A DNA stretch of 53,166 bases, taken from Candidatus Zhuqueibacterota bacterium. GTDB taxonomy: Bacteria; Zhuqueibacterota; Zhuqueibacteria; Residuimicrobiales; Oceaniaggregativiventaceae. The position numbers were made by a program, and so were the translations under genes. The stretch covers positions 1 to 53,166 of the forward strand of contig WJME01000245.1 of NCBI GenBank assembly GCA_014728115.1. Direction: 5' to 3'. Of the stretch, positions 1-8,169 are shown one piece after another; the first letter of the stretch is position 1; each line of letters opens with the position of its first letter. The notes under the pieces are model-generated. The model had not been told where the DNA came from and did no database searches. It saw only the letters and a program-made list of their open reading frames with translations.

Positions 1-822
1 AGTCCGGGATGGGTAAAATATATTGAAACTTTTTATCCCGATTTGCTGGATTATGTCTCTACGTGTAAATCTCCTCAAGAGATGACCGGAGCCATGATCA
101 AAAGCTATTTTGCAGAAAAGATGAATATCGATCCCGCAAATATCTTTGTCGTGTCTGTGATGCCCTGTACTGCCAAGAAATTCGAGTCACAACGTCCTGA
201 ACTCGGCGATAATTACCCCGATGTCGATGCTGTGTTGACAACGCGCGAAATGGGCCGAATGATCAAGAATGCCGGTCTGGATTTTGCAAAGCTTCCTGAT
301 GATCATTTCGATGATCCCATGGGTGAATCCACCGGTGCTGCGGTAATCTTTGGAACCACAGGCGGGGTCATGGAAGCAGCTCTGAGAACCGCTCACTATT
401 ACCTGACCGAAAGTGAAATGGAAAAAATCGATTTTTCTCCTATCCGCGGTCTTGAAGGCGTCAAGGAAGCGACGGTCGAAATCAAAGGCCAGGTCTTGAA
501 TATCGCCGCGGTAAGCGGATTGCATAATATCAACCGCTTTCTGGAGGACATTAAGAGCGGTAAATCAAAATACCATTTTATCGAGGTCATGGCTTGTCCC
601 GGCGGATGCATCAACGGCGGCGGACAACCCTTGCCCACCGATCCGGATAAAGTCAGAAAACGAGCCGAAGGTATCTATTCCATCGATCGCGGTATGGCAA
701 AACGAGCGAGCCATCACAATGAATCCGTCCAGAAACTCTATAAAGAATTTCTGGGTGAACCAAACGGCCACAAAGCACACGAGTTACTTCATACTCGCTA
801 TCTGAGCAGAGATTATCGATGA
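1..822 (+). CDS. hydA: [FeFe] hydrogenase catalytic subunit, C-terminal part (5' truncated)
   Basis: Catalytic (H-cluster) part of an [FeFe] hydrogenase, which reversibly reduces protons to H2. The frame is open from base 1, so the N-terminal Fe-S domains lie outside the window; 273 residues are visible. Seen: SPGW at the very start (end of the L1 TSCSPGW motif), VMPCTAKKFE (L2, near base 160), MACPGGC followed by GGGQP (L3, near base 590), and a C-terminal small-subunit-like tail ending in the KLYKEFLGEPNGHKAHELLH type of sequence. It closely resembles the HndD-like subunit at 10697, so the genome carries two paralogues. Its stop overlaps the start of the next gene (ATGA), which suggests translational coupling to a hydrogenase-like sensor kinase. 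Whether this copy is catalytic or regulatory cannot be judged without the N-terminus. Confidence 0.93.
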   Translation, partial: SPGWVKYIETFYPDLLDYVSTCKSPQEMTGAMIKSYFAEKMNIDPANIFVVSVMPCTAKKFESQRPELGDNYPDVDAVLTTREMGRMIKNAGLDFAKLPDDHFDDPMGESTGAAVIFGTTGGVMEAALRTAHYYLTESEMEKIDFSPIRGLEGVKEATVEIKGQVLNIAAVSGLHNINRFLEDIKSGKSKYHFIEVMACPGGCINGGGQPLPTDPDKVRKRAEGIYSIDRGMAKRASHHNESVQKLYKEFLGEPNGHKAHELLHTRYLSRDYR

Positions 823-2852
823 ATGCTGTGATCTGGACAATCGAGGAGCGATGCAAGCAGTGTTATACCTGCATACGGGAATGCCCGGCCAAGGCCATCA
901 AGGTGGAAAAAGGTCAGGCCAAAGTGATCGAGTCGCGCTGTATCGGATGCGGTCATTGCGTACGTGTTTGTTCGCAAGGAGCCAAGGCGATTCTCGATGC
1001 TGTGCCCACGACATTGAAATACCTGGCCGAAAACGATGAACCCGTCATTGCCATGCTCGCTCCTTCATTTCCTTCCGCTTTTCCCGACCTCGAACCGGAA
1101 AAGCTCGTAGGAGCATTGCGCGAATGCGGATTTGATAAAGTGGTTGAGGTGGCGTTTGGGGCGGATTTGGTCAATCAGGAATATGTCAAAATGTCTCCCC
1201 AAGGAGAAAAGCACCAATGGCCCGAAACTCGGCGACCCGTGATTACCACATCCTGTCCGGCCATCTATAATTATGTGGAAAAATATGTGCCGGAACTCAT
1301 CGATCATCTCGCACCCATTGTGTCGCCCATGGTCGCCATGGGAAGGGCAGTGCATCGCATTTATGGCAAAGACGTGAGAAATATTTTTATCGGTCCCTGC
1401 ACTGCCAAAAAATTCGAAGCGCAAGATCCTAAAGTGACAGACTCTGTGGATCAGGTCTTGACGTTCAGAGAACTGGAAGAAATGTTTCAAAAACTGTCCA
1501 TCGAGCCTCGGGACGCGCTTGCCTCGTGGTTCGATCCACCCCATCCGTTTTTGGGAAGGATCTATCCTGTTTGTGGCGGACTCGTGCGCAGTTCCGGCTT
1601 GCCCTATGATATCATGGATAACGACATTATCATGGCAGAAGGCAAGCAACAAGCCATGCGATTGCTCGAATGTGCCAAGGAATGCTCTGTCAAAGCGAGC
1701 CTGGTTGATATCTTGTTTTGCGAAGGGTGTATCGCAGGGCCCTTTATCAATCATACTTCAAATTATTTTACGCGCAAACAGAAAATTATCGAATACGCTG
1801 AATCCCGACGCGAACGAACAAATTATGCCGAGTGGTCGCAATACCTCGAAAAGTGCAAAAATATTCTATTGCATAGAGATTTTACCGAAAAAACTGTAAA
1901 GTTGACAGAGCCGTCAGAATCAGAAATTCAACGAATCCTCGCAGGTATAAACAAATATACTCTTTCTGATGAACTGAATTGCGGAGCATGCGGTTATAAC
2001 AGTTGTCAGGATTATGCCAGGGCTGTTCATTTTGGCCTCGCTGAACGCGAAATGTGTATGCCGTTCCTGATCGAAAATCTGCGACATACACAGGGCGAAC
2101 TGCAGGAATCCCTGGAAGAGCTGGCTGAAACCCAGGATATGTTGATTCAACATGAAAAATTGGCCTCCATCGGCCAATTGGCTGCCGGCGTTGCACATGA
2201 GGTCAATAATCCCCTTGGGTCGATTATGCTTTATGCTCATCTTTTACTGCAAAAAATGCAAGATGAAAAGTCAGCCAAAGATCTGAAATTCATTGTCGAA
2301 GAAGCCAAAAGATGTCAAAAAATCGTATCCGGATTGCTCAATTTTTCCAGGCAGGGAAAACTCAATCTGCGCAAATTAGACATTGCCGATACGATTAAGA
2401 AAATGGTCAAGTTGACAGAGAAACATCCTTTATTTAAAAATGTAGAGCTGCGCACGGAAATCGAACCCGATCTGCCTGAGGTTGAAATCGATCCCGAGCA
2501 AATCTATCAGGTCTTTCTGAATCTGGCGGTCAATGCAGCAGAGGCAATGCCCAAGGGAGGGATTTTGACCCTCTGTGCAAGATCAGATGAAGCAAAAGAT
2601 CGATTGATCCTCGAATTCAGAGACAATGGCCACGGTATCGCTCCTGAAAACATGAAAAAGCTGTTTACTCCGTTCTTTACAACCAAACAAATCGGTAAAG
2701 GAACGGGTTTGGGGCTGGCCATCGCATATGGCATTGTCAAGATGCATCGCGGTGCCATTTCCGTCAAGAGTGAGCCGGAAAAAGGATCCACCTTTACAAT
2801 TACTTTGCCGGTAAAAAGCAACCTTGCACCCAATTCTGCGCTATTGCAATAA
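819..2852 (+). CDS. Ferredoxin/[FeFe]-hydrogenase-like domain fused to a histidine kinase
   Basis: Probable redox or H2 sensor kinase, 677 residues, cytoplasmic (no membrane segment seen). Order: two [4Fe-4S] ferredoxin motifs (CKQCYTCIRECP about 13-25; CIGCGHCVRVC about 41-51); a hydrogenase large-subunit-like domain about 80-350; a further Fe-S motif CGACGYNSC about 387 with a later Cys near 415; a short linker; HisKA with phospho-acceptor His460 (GVAHEVNNPLGS); and an HATPase domain with DNGHGI and GTGLGLAIAYGIV. H-cluster-type motifs are present but altered: TSCPAIYN for TSC(C/S)PGW, GPCTAKKFEA for MPCxxKKxE, and FCEGCIAGP for MACPGGCxGGGQP. The cysteines are largely kept while surrounding residues diverge, which favours sensing over turnover (inference). 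Four-base overlap with the preceding hydA and response regulators immediately downstream support a two-component system. Confidence 0.9.
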   Translation: MNAVIWTIEERCKQCYTCIRECPAKAIKVEKGQAKVIESRCIGCGHCVRVCSQGAKAILDAVPTTLKYLAENDEPVIAMLAPSFPSAFPDLEPEKLVGALRECGFDKVVEVAFGADLVNQEYVKMSPQGEKHQWPETRRPVITTSCPAIYNYVEKYVPELIDHLAPIVSPMVAMGRAVHRIYGKDVRNIFIGPCTAKKFEAQDPKVTDSVDQVLTFRELEEMFQKLSIEPRDALASWFDPPHPFLGRIYPVCGGLVRSSGLPYDIMDNDIIMAEGKQQAMRLLECAKECSVKASLVDILFCEGCIAGPFINHTSNYFTRKQKIIEYAESRRERTNYAEWSQYLEKCKNILLHRDFTEKTVKLTEPSESEIQRILAGINKYTLSDELNCGACGYNSCQDYARAVHFGLAEREMCMPFLIENLRHTQGELQESLEELAETQDMLIQHEKLASIGQLAAGVAHEVNNPLGSIMLYAHLLLQKMQDEKSAKDLKFIVEEAKRCQKIVSGLLNFSRQGKLNLRKLDIADTIKKMVKLTEKHPLFKNVELRTEIEPDLPEVEIDPEQIYQVFLNLAVNAAEAMPKGGILTLCARSDEAKDRLILEFRDNGHGIAPENMKKLFTPFFTTKQIGKGTGLGLAIAYGIVKMHRGAISVKSEPEKGSTFTITLPVKSNLAPNSALLQ

Positions 2853-2860
2853 GGAGTGAG

Positions 2861-3271
2861 ATGATAAAGAAAATACTGTTGATAGATGATGACGTCGATC
2901 TGGTTGCAGTGAATAAAGCTCATTTGTTGAAAGAAAAGTTTAATGTCATTATTGCCTATGATGGCAAAGAAGGACTGGAAAAAGCTGTCGCTGAACAGCC
3001 CGATCTGGTTGTACTGGATGTGATGATGAACTCTGTTGGCGAAGGATTTGAGGTGGCACGGGAAATGAAAAATAATCCCAAACTCGCCAGGATACCGATT
3101 CTTATGATTTCATCTGTCAATCAGGAACATGGATTTAAATTACGAATCGGTCCGGATGAAAACTGGAATCCGGTGGATGATTTTTTAGAAAAACCCGTTG
3201 AATTTACAATGCTAATTAAAAAAGTGAATGAATTGTTAAAGCAAAAGGAAAAGTTGAATGACCATGAATAA
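2861..3271 (+). CDS. Single-domain response regulator (receiver)
   Basis: Stand-alone REC domain, 136 residues, with no output domain, so it probably relays phosphate or acts by protein contact. Acidic pocket IDDDVD at 8-13, phospho-acceptor Asp53 (VVLDVMM), and a conserved Lys in FLEKPVE near the C-terminus. A segment rich in GPDENWNPVDDF lies between beta-4 and the Lys; this insertion recurs in receivers found next to [FeFe] hydrogenases. It starts 8 bases after the hydrogenase-like kinase with GGAG upstream, and its end overlaps the next receiver by 14 bases, so the cognate kinase is very likely the preceding gene (inference). Confidence 0.92.
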   Translation: MIKKILLIDDDVDLVAVNKAHLLKEKFNVIIAYDGKEGLEKAVAEQPDLVVLDVMMNSVGEGFEVAREMKNNPKLARIPILMISSVNQEHGFKLRIGPDENWNPVDDFLEKPVEFTMLIKKVNELLKQKEKLNDHE

Positions 3272-3668
3272 AAAAGTGCTTATTGTGGACGATGACGTGG
3301 ATCTCATTCAAATGTATCAACCTGTTTTGGTAAAAGCAGGCTACGAATGTCAGGTTGCCTATGATGCCAATGAAGGCATGCAAGCGTTTGAACAATTTCT
3401 TCCGGATGTCATGTTTGTCGATTTGAATATGGAACATTTCGATTCCGGATTTCTGCTCTGCCATAAAGTAAAACAAACAGAGCACGGTAAAGAGATTCCG
3501 GTGATCATTATGACTGCAGCAGGTCATGAAACCGGTATTCGTTTCTCCACCAAAACAGAAGAAGAGAAACAATGGATTAAAGCAGATGATTACCTCGAAA
3601 AACCGATTTCAGCCCGTGATCTGGTGCAATATTTGAACGAAAAGATATTTAAACAACATGCAGATTGA
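3258..3668 (+). CDS. Single-domain response regulator (receiver)
   Basis: Second stand-alone REC domain, 136 residues, with VDDDVD at the acidic pocket, phospho-acceptor Asp55 (FVDLNME) and Lys in YLEKPIS. It has the same architecture and the same style of beta-4/alpha-4 insertion (FSTKTEEEKQWIKADDY) as the preceding receiver, suggesting local duplication followed by divergence. The start overlaps the upstream gene by 14 bases; an alternative start is the ATG two codons later. The end overlaps the next kinase by 11 bases. Tight packing of four signalling genes suggests a phosphorelay, but the order of transfer cannot be read from sequence. Confidence 0.9.
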   Translation: MTMNKKVLIVDDDVDLIQMYQPVLVKAGYECQVAYDANEGMQAFEQFLPDVMFVDLNMEHFDSGFLLCHKVKQTEHGKEIPVIIMTAAGHETGIRFSTKTEEEKQWIKADDYLEKPISARDLVQYLNEKIFKQHAD

Positions 3669-5148
3669 AAAAGCCAAAATTCTCGTTGTCGATGATGAGC
3701 TCGGAATGCGAGAGGGGATTCAGAGATTGCTGGAAATCCAGGGTCATCAGGTAGATACAGCAGAAACAGGCAGGCAGGGCATTGATCTCGGTACCGAAAC
3801 AGAATATGATCTCTATCTGCTCGACCTGAAAATCGGTGATATCGATGGCACAGAGGTATTGCGCAATATCAAACTCGTCTATCCCGAGGCGATCTGTGTG
3901 ATCATTACGGCCTATGCTTCTATAGATACCGCGGTAGAGACGACCCGTCTTGGAGCCTATCACTATATCGCCAAACCCTTTTCACCCGAAGAGTTGCAGC
4001 ATCTCGTTCAAAGAGCACTTGAACGTCGTTGGTATGTTTTGGAAGCTCGCAGGTTAAAAAAGGAACAGGAACGGCGCCTATTGGAGGTGGCCAATGAAAA
4101 ATCGCGCATTCGTACGATTATCAATACGATCGACGACGGAATACTGGTCGTCAATCAGGATCGCCAGGTCGTCCTGTTTAATCCGCGGTTTATGCAACTG
4201 TTACAAATACAGCAAGAGATCCAGATCGGAGATTCGGTGCTGCAGGTCCTGCCGGAAACTCTGCATGAACAGTTTGAACAGGTTTTACAACAAAAAAATT
4301 CTGTCAAGGCCATCCAGCAGGAAATCGTCATCGAACCTCCCGCAAAGTTGGTGGTCATGGTCAATACCACACCCATTCTCGATTCCAAAGATCGTATGCT
4401 GGGTGTGGTTTCTGTTTTTCGTGATGTCTCGGGCCTTAAACAGCTCGATTTGCTCAAATCACAATTTATCAATATGGCCGCCCATGAATTAAAAGCTCCT
4501 CTGAGCGCCATAAAAGGCTATATCGAATTGGTTACGGAACGCACACTAGGTGAGAGTCTGGACGATTATGACAACTATCTCGACCGCTCTCTGGAGAGAC
4601 TCAATTCTCTGATCAATTTGATCAATGACTTGCTCAATATTTCCAGAATGGAAAGCGGTAAAATCAGACGGGAAATACACCAAGTCGATGTTTCTGAATT
4701 GCTGAATAAAACTCTGGAATTCTTTAAAACTGAAGCTGAAAAACGGGACTTGACGGTGGAATCCGATTTTTCATCCGGCCTGATGATCGAAGCTGATCCT
4801 GAAGAGATTCAACGTGTTTTCAATAATTTGATTTCCAATGCCATCAAATACAACAAGCCCCAGGGGAAACTCTCGGTCTCCGCTGAAAAACACGGACATT
4901 ATGTCGCCATCGAGGTGAGTGATACGGGCATTGGCTTAAAGCCCGAGGAAAAAGAGCGGTTGTTTGAGGAATTTTTTCGCGCTAAAAATCCACTCACCCG
5001 CAATGTCACAGGAACCGGACTCGGTCTGACCATAATTAAAAAGATTATCGATAATTATGCCGGAAAAATTACTGTTGATAGCGAATTTGAAAAAGGTTCG
5101 ACATTTACCGTACATCTGCCGGTCAAGCAAACAGAGGAGAATGACTGA
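3658..5148 (+). CDS. Hybrid REC-PAS-histidine kinase
   Basis: 496-residue cytoplasmic signalling protein: N-terminal receiver about 5-125 (VVDDE, phospho-acceptor Asp56 in LLDLKIG, Lys in IAKPFSP), a basic/acidic coiled linker about 125-155, a PAS-like domain about 158-260 (TIINTIDDGILVVNQD), HisKA with His276 (NMAAHELKAPLSAIKGY), and HATPase with NLISNAIKYN, DTGIGL and GTGLGLTIIKKI. The receiver-first architecture suggests it accepts phosphate from, or is gated by, the upstream hydrogenase-like kinase (inference). No DNA-binding domain is present in any of the four signalling genes, so the final output is not encoded here. The downstream spacer carries a good promoter, so the signalling operon probably ends here. 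Confidence 0.92.
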   Translation: MQIEKAKILVVDDELGMREGIQRLLEIQGHQVDTAETGRQGIDLGTETEYDLYLLDLKIGDIDGTEVLRNIKLVYPEAICVIITAYASIDTAVETTRLGAYHYIAKPFSPEELQHLVQRALERRWYVLEARRLKKEQERRLLEVANEKSRIRTIINTIDDGILVVNQDRQVVLFNPRFMQLLQIQQEIQIGDSVLQVLPETLHEQFEQVLQQKNSVKAIQQEIVIEPPAKLVVMVNTTPILDSKDRMLGVVSVFRDVSGLKQLDLLKSQFINMAAHELKAPLSAIKGYIELVTERTLGESLDDYDNYLDRSLERLNSLINLINDLLNISRMESGKIRREIHQVDVSELLNKTLEFFKTEAEKRDLTVESDFSSGLMIEADPEEIQRVFNNLISNAIKYNKPQGKLSVSAEKHGHYVAIEVSDTGIGLKPEEKERLFEEFFRAKNPLTRNVTGTGLGLTIIKKIIDNYAGKITVDSEFEKGSTFTVHLPVKQTEEND

Positions 5149-5202
5149 TTCTATATATTGAAAAAAAATATCATTAAAAAATTCTCGATTTATCAAAAAT
5201 CC

Positions 5203-5231
5203 TTGGATCTGCCATAAAAATATATTATAAT
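5203..5231 (+). promoter_or_regulatory. Sigma-70-type promoter for the MurF-like/DRTGG/PHP operon
   Basis: TTGGAT at 5203-5208, 17-base spacer, TATAAT at 5226-5231, in a strongly AT-rich spacer that follows the kinase stop. Transcription would begin near 5238, leaving a very short leader before the candidate starts at 5253 and 5265. Confidence 0.7.
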
Positions 5232-5252
5232 ACGGACTATTATAATAATGGA

Positions 5253-6428
5253 ATGGATGGGTCGATGACGACGATGATGAACAATATCACCGTTTCACAA
5301 CTCTATCAAAAAGCCAGAGAAACATATGGGTTTCCGGTTGTGGGAATCACAGGCAGCAATGGCAAAACTACAACAAAAGCCATGTTATCGGTGATCCTGC
5401 GTCGTGCCGGAAGTGTATTGGAATTTCCGGATCATGCCGACACCCCGGAACGGATTTCTGCAGTGCTGAAAGACATCAAACCCGTTGACTGGATCGTGAC
5501 CAAGGTCGGTGCTCATCAAACTGGTCACGTTGCAGATATTGCTTCCTTTTTACAACCGGATCTGGGCATCATTACCAATATCGGCGAAGCACATCTTGCC
5601 CAACATGGCAGTATGGAAAAAATTGCGCTCGAAAAACAAGCTCTGCTCGATGTGCTGGATCCCAGAAAAGGAATCGCTATCCTGAACGGCGACAACGAGT
5701 TTACACGTCAAATGGCAAAATCGGTTCGTTGCCAGACGCGTTTGTTTGGTCTGAGTGAGCATTCCGACTATTATGCCAGCAACTGGGATTATTTAGGTCC
5801 CGATGGCATGGCCATTACGGTTCAACGAAAGCGTGCTGCCAGCTTACGGCTTCATCTGCCCATCTATAGCATCGGAGATGTCTACAATCTGCTGGCTGCT
5901 ATTTCTGCAGCCGATTCCCTGGGCATATCGGATGCCATGATCTCAGATGCCCTGGAAAACGATTTTATACTGCCAAAGGGACGCGGACGATTGATCACCC
6001 AAAATGGCCTGAAAATTCTCGATGATACCCACGATTCGACCCCGCAATCCTTGCTAAAATCATCCAAATCCCTGATTAACTTTCGCCCCTATTCTGACCG
6101 GCTTTTTTTGATCATGGGAGATATGACCGAATTGGGTGATCAGGCCGAGCAGCTGCATCGTATGACCGGCCATTACCTGGCTGCCATGCCCATCGATTAC
6201 TATTTTATGGTGGGTAAATTCGCGCCTACCGTTGCACAGGCACTCTCTATCCGGATCAAGGACCCTCACCGAGTAAAAGCCTTTGCAACCGTCAGCGACG
6301 TCATTGACCATTTAACGGGATTGATACAAAAAAATGATACTCTATTGATAGAGGGGGGAGAAAATCTGCAAATGTCTGAAATTGTAAATGTTCTTTGTCA
6401 TGAAAATAGTGATAGAAAAAAAATATGA
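5253..6428 (+). CDS. MurF-like Mur ligase family protein lacking the N-terminal domain
   Basis: ATP-dependent ligase of the Mur family, 391 residues, compared with roughly 450 for MurF. The P-loop ITGSNGKTTTK sits at about 34-44, so the N-terminal UDP-substrate domain of MurF is essentially missing. The central domain is recognisable (VGAHQTGHVADIA, then ITNIGEAHLAQHGS with catalytic-type residues) and a C-terminal domain follows. The MurF substrate loop DDxYNANPxS reads DDTHDSTPQS here. Genuine MurF is therefore unlikely; the substrate is unknown. Start: ATG at 5253 follows the promoter closely, while ATG at 5265 has a GGATGG purine run upstream; either is possible. It overlaps the DRTGG gene by 4 bases, which places it in the hydrogenase-associated operon. 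Confidence 0.82.
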   Translation: MDGSMTTMMNNITVSQLYQKARETYGFPVVGITGSNGKTTTKAMLSVILRRAGSVLEFPDHADTPERISAVLKDIKPVDWIVTKVGAHQTGHVADIASFLQPDLGIITNIGEAHLAQHGSMEKIALEKQALLDVLDPRKGIAILNGDNEFTRQMAKSVRCQTRLFGLSEHSDYYASNWDYLGPDGMAITVQRKRAASLRLHLPIYSIGDVYNLLAAISAADSLGISDAMISDALENDFILPKGRGRLITQNGLKILDDTHDSTPQSLLKSSKSLINFRPYSDRLFLIMGDMTELGDQAEQLHRMTGHYLAAMPIDYYFMVGKFAPTVAQALSIRIKDPHRVKAFATVSDVIDHLTGLIQKNDTLLIEGGENLQMSEIVNVLCHENSDRKKI

Positions 6429-6763
6429 AACTTGAAGAGCTCTGTGAAAAATTGCAACTCAGGGTCATTACCGATCAGCCGGATCTGGACAAAGAAGTCA
6501 CTTTTGCCTGTTGTTCGGATATCCTCAGCGATGTCATGACCAAATCATGCAAAGGGTGTTTGTGGATCACCAATCTTGCACATGAAAATGTTTTGGCTAT
6601 TTCGTTTTTCAGAGAGTTGGCCGGGGTCATCCTGGCTGGCGGACTGGTTCCGCAGCAAGAGGTTGTCGATAAAGCCAACGAAAAGAACCTTTTGCTCTTG
6701 TCCACTCCCCTTAGCGCGTTTGAGATTTGTGGCCGGTTGTATCAAATGGGAATTCGAGGCTAA
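6425..6763 (+). CDS. DRTGG domain protein
   Basis: Small cytoplasmic protein, 112 residues, consisting of a DRTGG domain. Such domains occur in phosphotransacetylase N-termini and as stand-alone proteins in [FeFe] hydrogenase operons; the function is unproven. Seen: FACCSDILSDVM, a central GCLWITNLAHENVLAI stretch and the glycine-rich VILAGGLVP typical of the family. It overlaps the preceding ligase (ATGA) and is followed 2 bases later by the PHP gene. Its presence beside PHP and an ATPase-domain protein is a recurring set in clostridial and Thermotogae-type hydrogenase loci. Confidence 0.85.
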   Translation: MKLEELCEKLQLRVITDQPDLDKEVTFACCSDILSDVMTKSCKGCLWITNLAHENVLAISFFRELAGVILAGGLVPQQEVVDKANEKNLLLLSTPLSAFEICGRLYQMGIRG

Positions 6764-6765
6764 AC

Positions 6766-7536
6766 ATGTTGCAGTGGTATCAAGCAGATTTACATATCCA
6801 TACGGTTTTGTCTGCCTGTGCTGAACTCAGTATGGGGCCCAGGGATATTGTACAGACCGCCCTTGAGCGGAATCTTGATATCATTGCGATTACGGATCAT
6901 AATTCCGGTGAAAATGTACCCGCAGTGATGCACATCGCCGAATCTACGCCGTTGACGGTTATTCCCGGCATGGAGGTGGCCACACAAGAACAGGTCCATT
7001 TGATCTGTTTGTTTCCAAATCTCGAACATTTGGGCCATTTTCAAAAATATATCTATGATCATCTGAGAATGGGTCGTTATGAGGAAGAATTATACGGGCC
7101 TCAGATCGTTTGTGACCAGCATGAAAACATTCTCAGCAATTCTCAAAAATTGCTGATCAAAGGTATCGATCAGTCGATCAGGCAGGTGGTAGAACAGGTT
7201 ATTCTAAATGAGGGACTTGTTTATCCCGCTCACATTGACAGGCGTGCCTTTAGTATTGCCCGGGTTTATCCCATGCTGCCCAGAGATTTGGCTTTTGAAG
7301 CTGTGGAAATCAGCCGGCGTTGTGATCCTGACTTGGCCCCGATGCGCTATGCCGGGATCAAAAACAAAACCCTTATCCGGGCTTCGGATGCTCATGACAA
7401 AATCGATATCGGCAAAGCAACGACCTGGTTCCGTCTCAAAGAGCCGGTTTTGCACGAAATAAAACGTGCGATTCGTTTGTCAGGCGGTCGCTGTACCCGC
7501 CTGAAATCCCCTGTGGATCAAGTCATGGTGAATTAA
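6766..7536 (+). CDS. PHP domain phosphoesterase-like protein
   Basis: PHP (polymerase and histidinol phosphatase) metal-dependent hydrolase, 256 residues. Metal-binding residues seen: DLHIHT near the N-terminus, ITDHNS, the Glu in PGMEVAT, PAHIDR, and SDAH near the C-terminus, a complete set for a tri-metal site. The ATG at 6766 is preferred over a TTG 39 bases upstream because GAGG lies at 6756-6759 and the protein then starts just before the first metal motif, as in relatives. Substrate unknown; association with hydrogenase loci is established by repeated gene neighbourhood, not by biochemistry. Confidence 0.88.
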   Translation: MLQWYQADLHIHTVLSACAELSMGPRDIVQTALERNLDIIAITDHNSGENVPAVMHIAESTPLTVIPGMEVATQEQVHLICLFPNLEHLGHFQKYIYDHLRMGRYEEELYGPQIVCDQHENILSNSQKLLIKGIDQSIRQVVEQVILNEGLVYPAHIDRRAFSIARVYPMLPRDLAFEAVEISRRCDPDLAPMRYAGIKNKTLIRASDAHDKIDIGKATTWFRLKEPVLHEIKRAIRLSGGRCTRLKSPVDQVMVN

Positions 7537-7541
7537 TTCGT

Positions 7542-8090
7542 ATGCGTGAGCTATCATTACATATTTTGGATATCGTCACCAATTCCATCGAGGCAGACGC
7601 CACGCGCATTCTCGTGCATGTTCAAGAGTCACAAAGTCAGGATCTGCTTCGTATTCGAATCCGGGATAACGGCCGCGGTATGTCTGAAGATATGGTCAAT
7701 CGCGTCAGCGATCCTTTTGTGACCACGCGCAAAACACGGGCCGTTGGAATGGGAATTTCCCTGATCAAACAGGCGGCTTTGCAAGCCAGAGGAGATGTTC
7801 AGATCAGATCGCAACTGGGTAAAGGCACGCAAATAGAGATAAAATTTAAATTGAATTGCCTGAACCGTTTACCTCTTGGCAATATGGTAGAGACAATCAT
7901 CAACCTTGTTGTAGGCACACCGGATGTGCATTTTGTCTATATTCATGAAAACGATGATAAACGATTTGTATTCGATTCCTTCTGGGTATTTGCCCGTATG
8001 GATGAATACGATTGTTCATTTTTCGAGGCTGTACAAAAAGCCCGAAAATACCTGACAGAAAATCTTAAACAAATCCAACAGGTCGACTGA
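7542..8090 (+). CDS. ATP-binding protein, histidine kinase-like ATPase fold
   Basis: 182 residues comprising an HATPase_c domain without a HisKA domain. N box ILDIVTNSIEADA, G1 box RDNGRGM, and a GMGISL G2 segment are visible at about 8-75; the C-terminal third is alpha/beta with no recognised motif. Stand-alone proteins of this type resemble anti-sigma kinases and occur next to DRTGG and PHP genes in [FeFe] hydrogenase operons. It starts 5 bases after the PHP stop. It could bind ATP for complex assembly or act as a regulatory kinase; nothing in the sequence decides this. Confidence 0.87.
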   Translation: MRELSLHILDIVTNSIEADATRILVHVQESQSQDLLRIRIRDNGRGMSEDMVNRVSDPFVTTRKTRAVGMGISLIKQAALQARGDVQIRSQLGKGTQIEIKFKLNCLNRLPLGNMVETIINLVVGTPDVHFVYIHENDDKRFVFDSFWVFARMDEYDCSFFEAVQKARKYLTENLKQIQQVD

Positions 8091-8127
8091 GTCTAATCCA
8101 CTACCAAGACTCTGGACCTTAATCATC

Positions 8128-8147
8128 GCACAATCAGAGTATTGTGC
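8128..8147. promoter_or_regulatory. Operator-like inverted repeat upstream of the hydrogenase operon
   Basis: Perfect 7-base arms GCACAAT (8128-8134) and ATTGTGC (8141-8147) with a 6-base spacer. A third copy of TTGTGC lies at 8167-8172, directly abutting the probable -10 element TATAGT (8173-8178). The half-site TTGTG is reminiscent of the redox regulator Rex, but Rex sites run TTGTG...CACAA, the opposite arrangement, so assignment to Rex is not supported by the main palindrome. Confidence 0.45.
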
Positions 8148-8169
8148 ACCACTAATCATCTACACGTTG

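Noticed and set aside
8128..8147. Canonical Rex operator
   Set aside because: Half-sites are in the inverse order (CACAA...TTGTG), so it does not match the Rex consensus.
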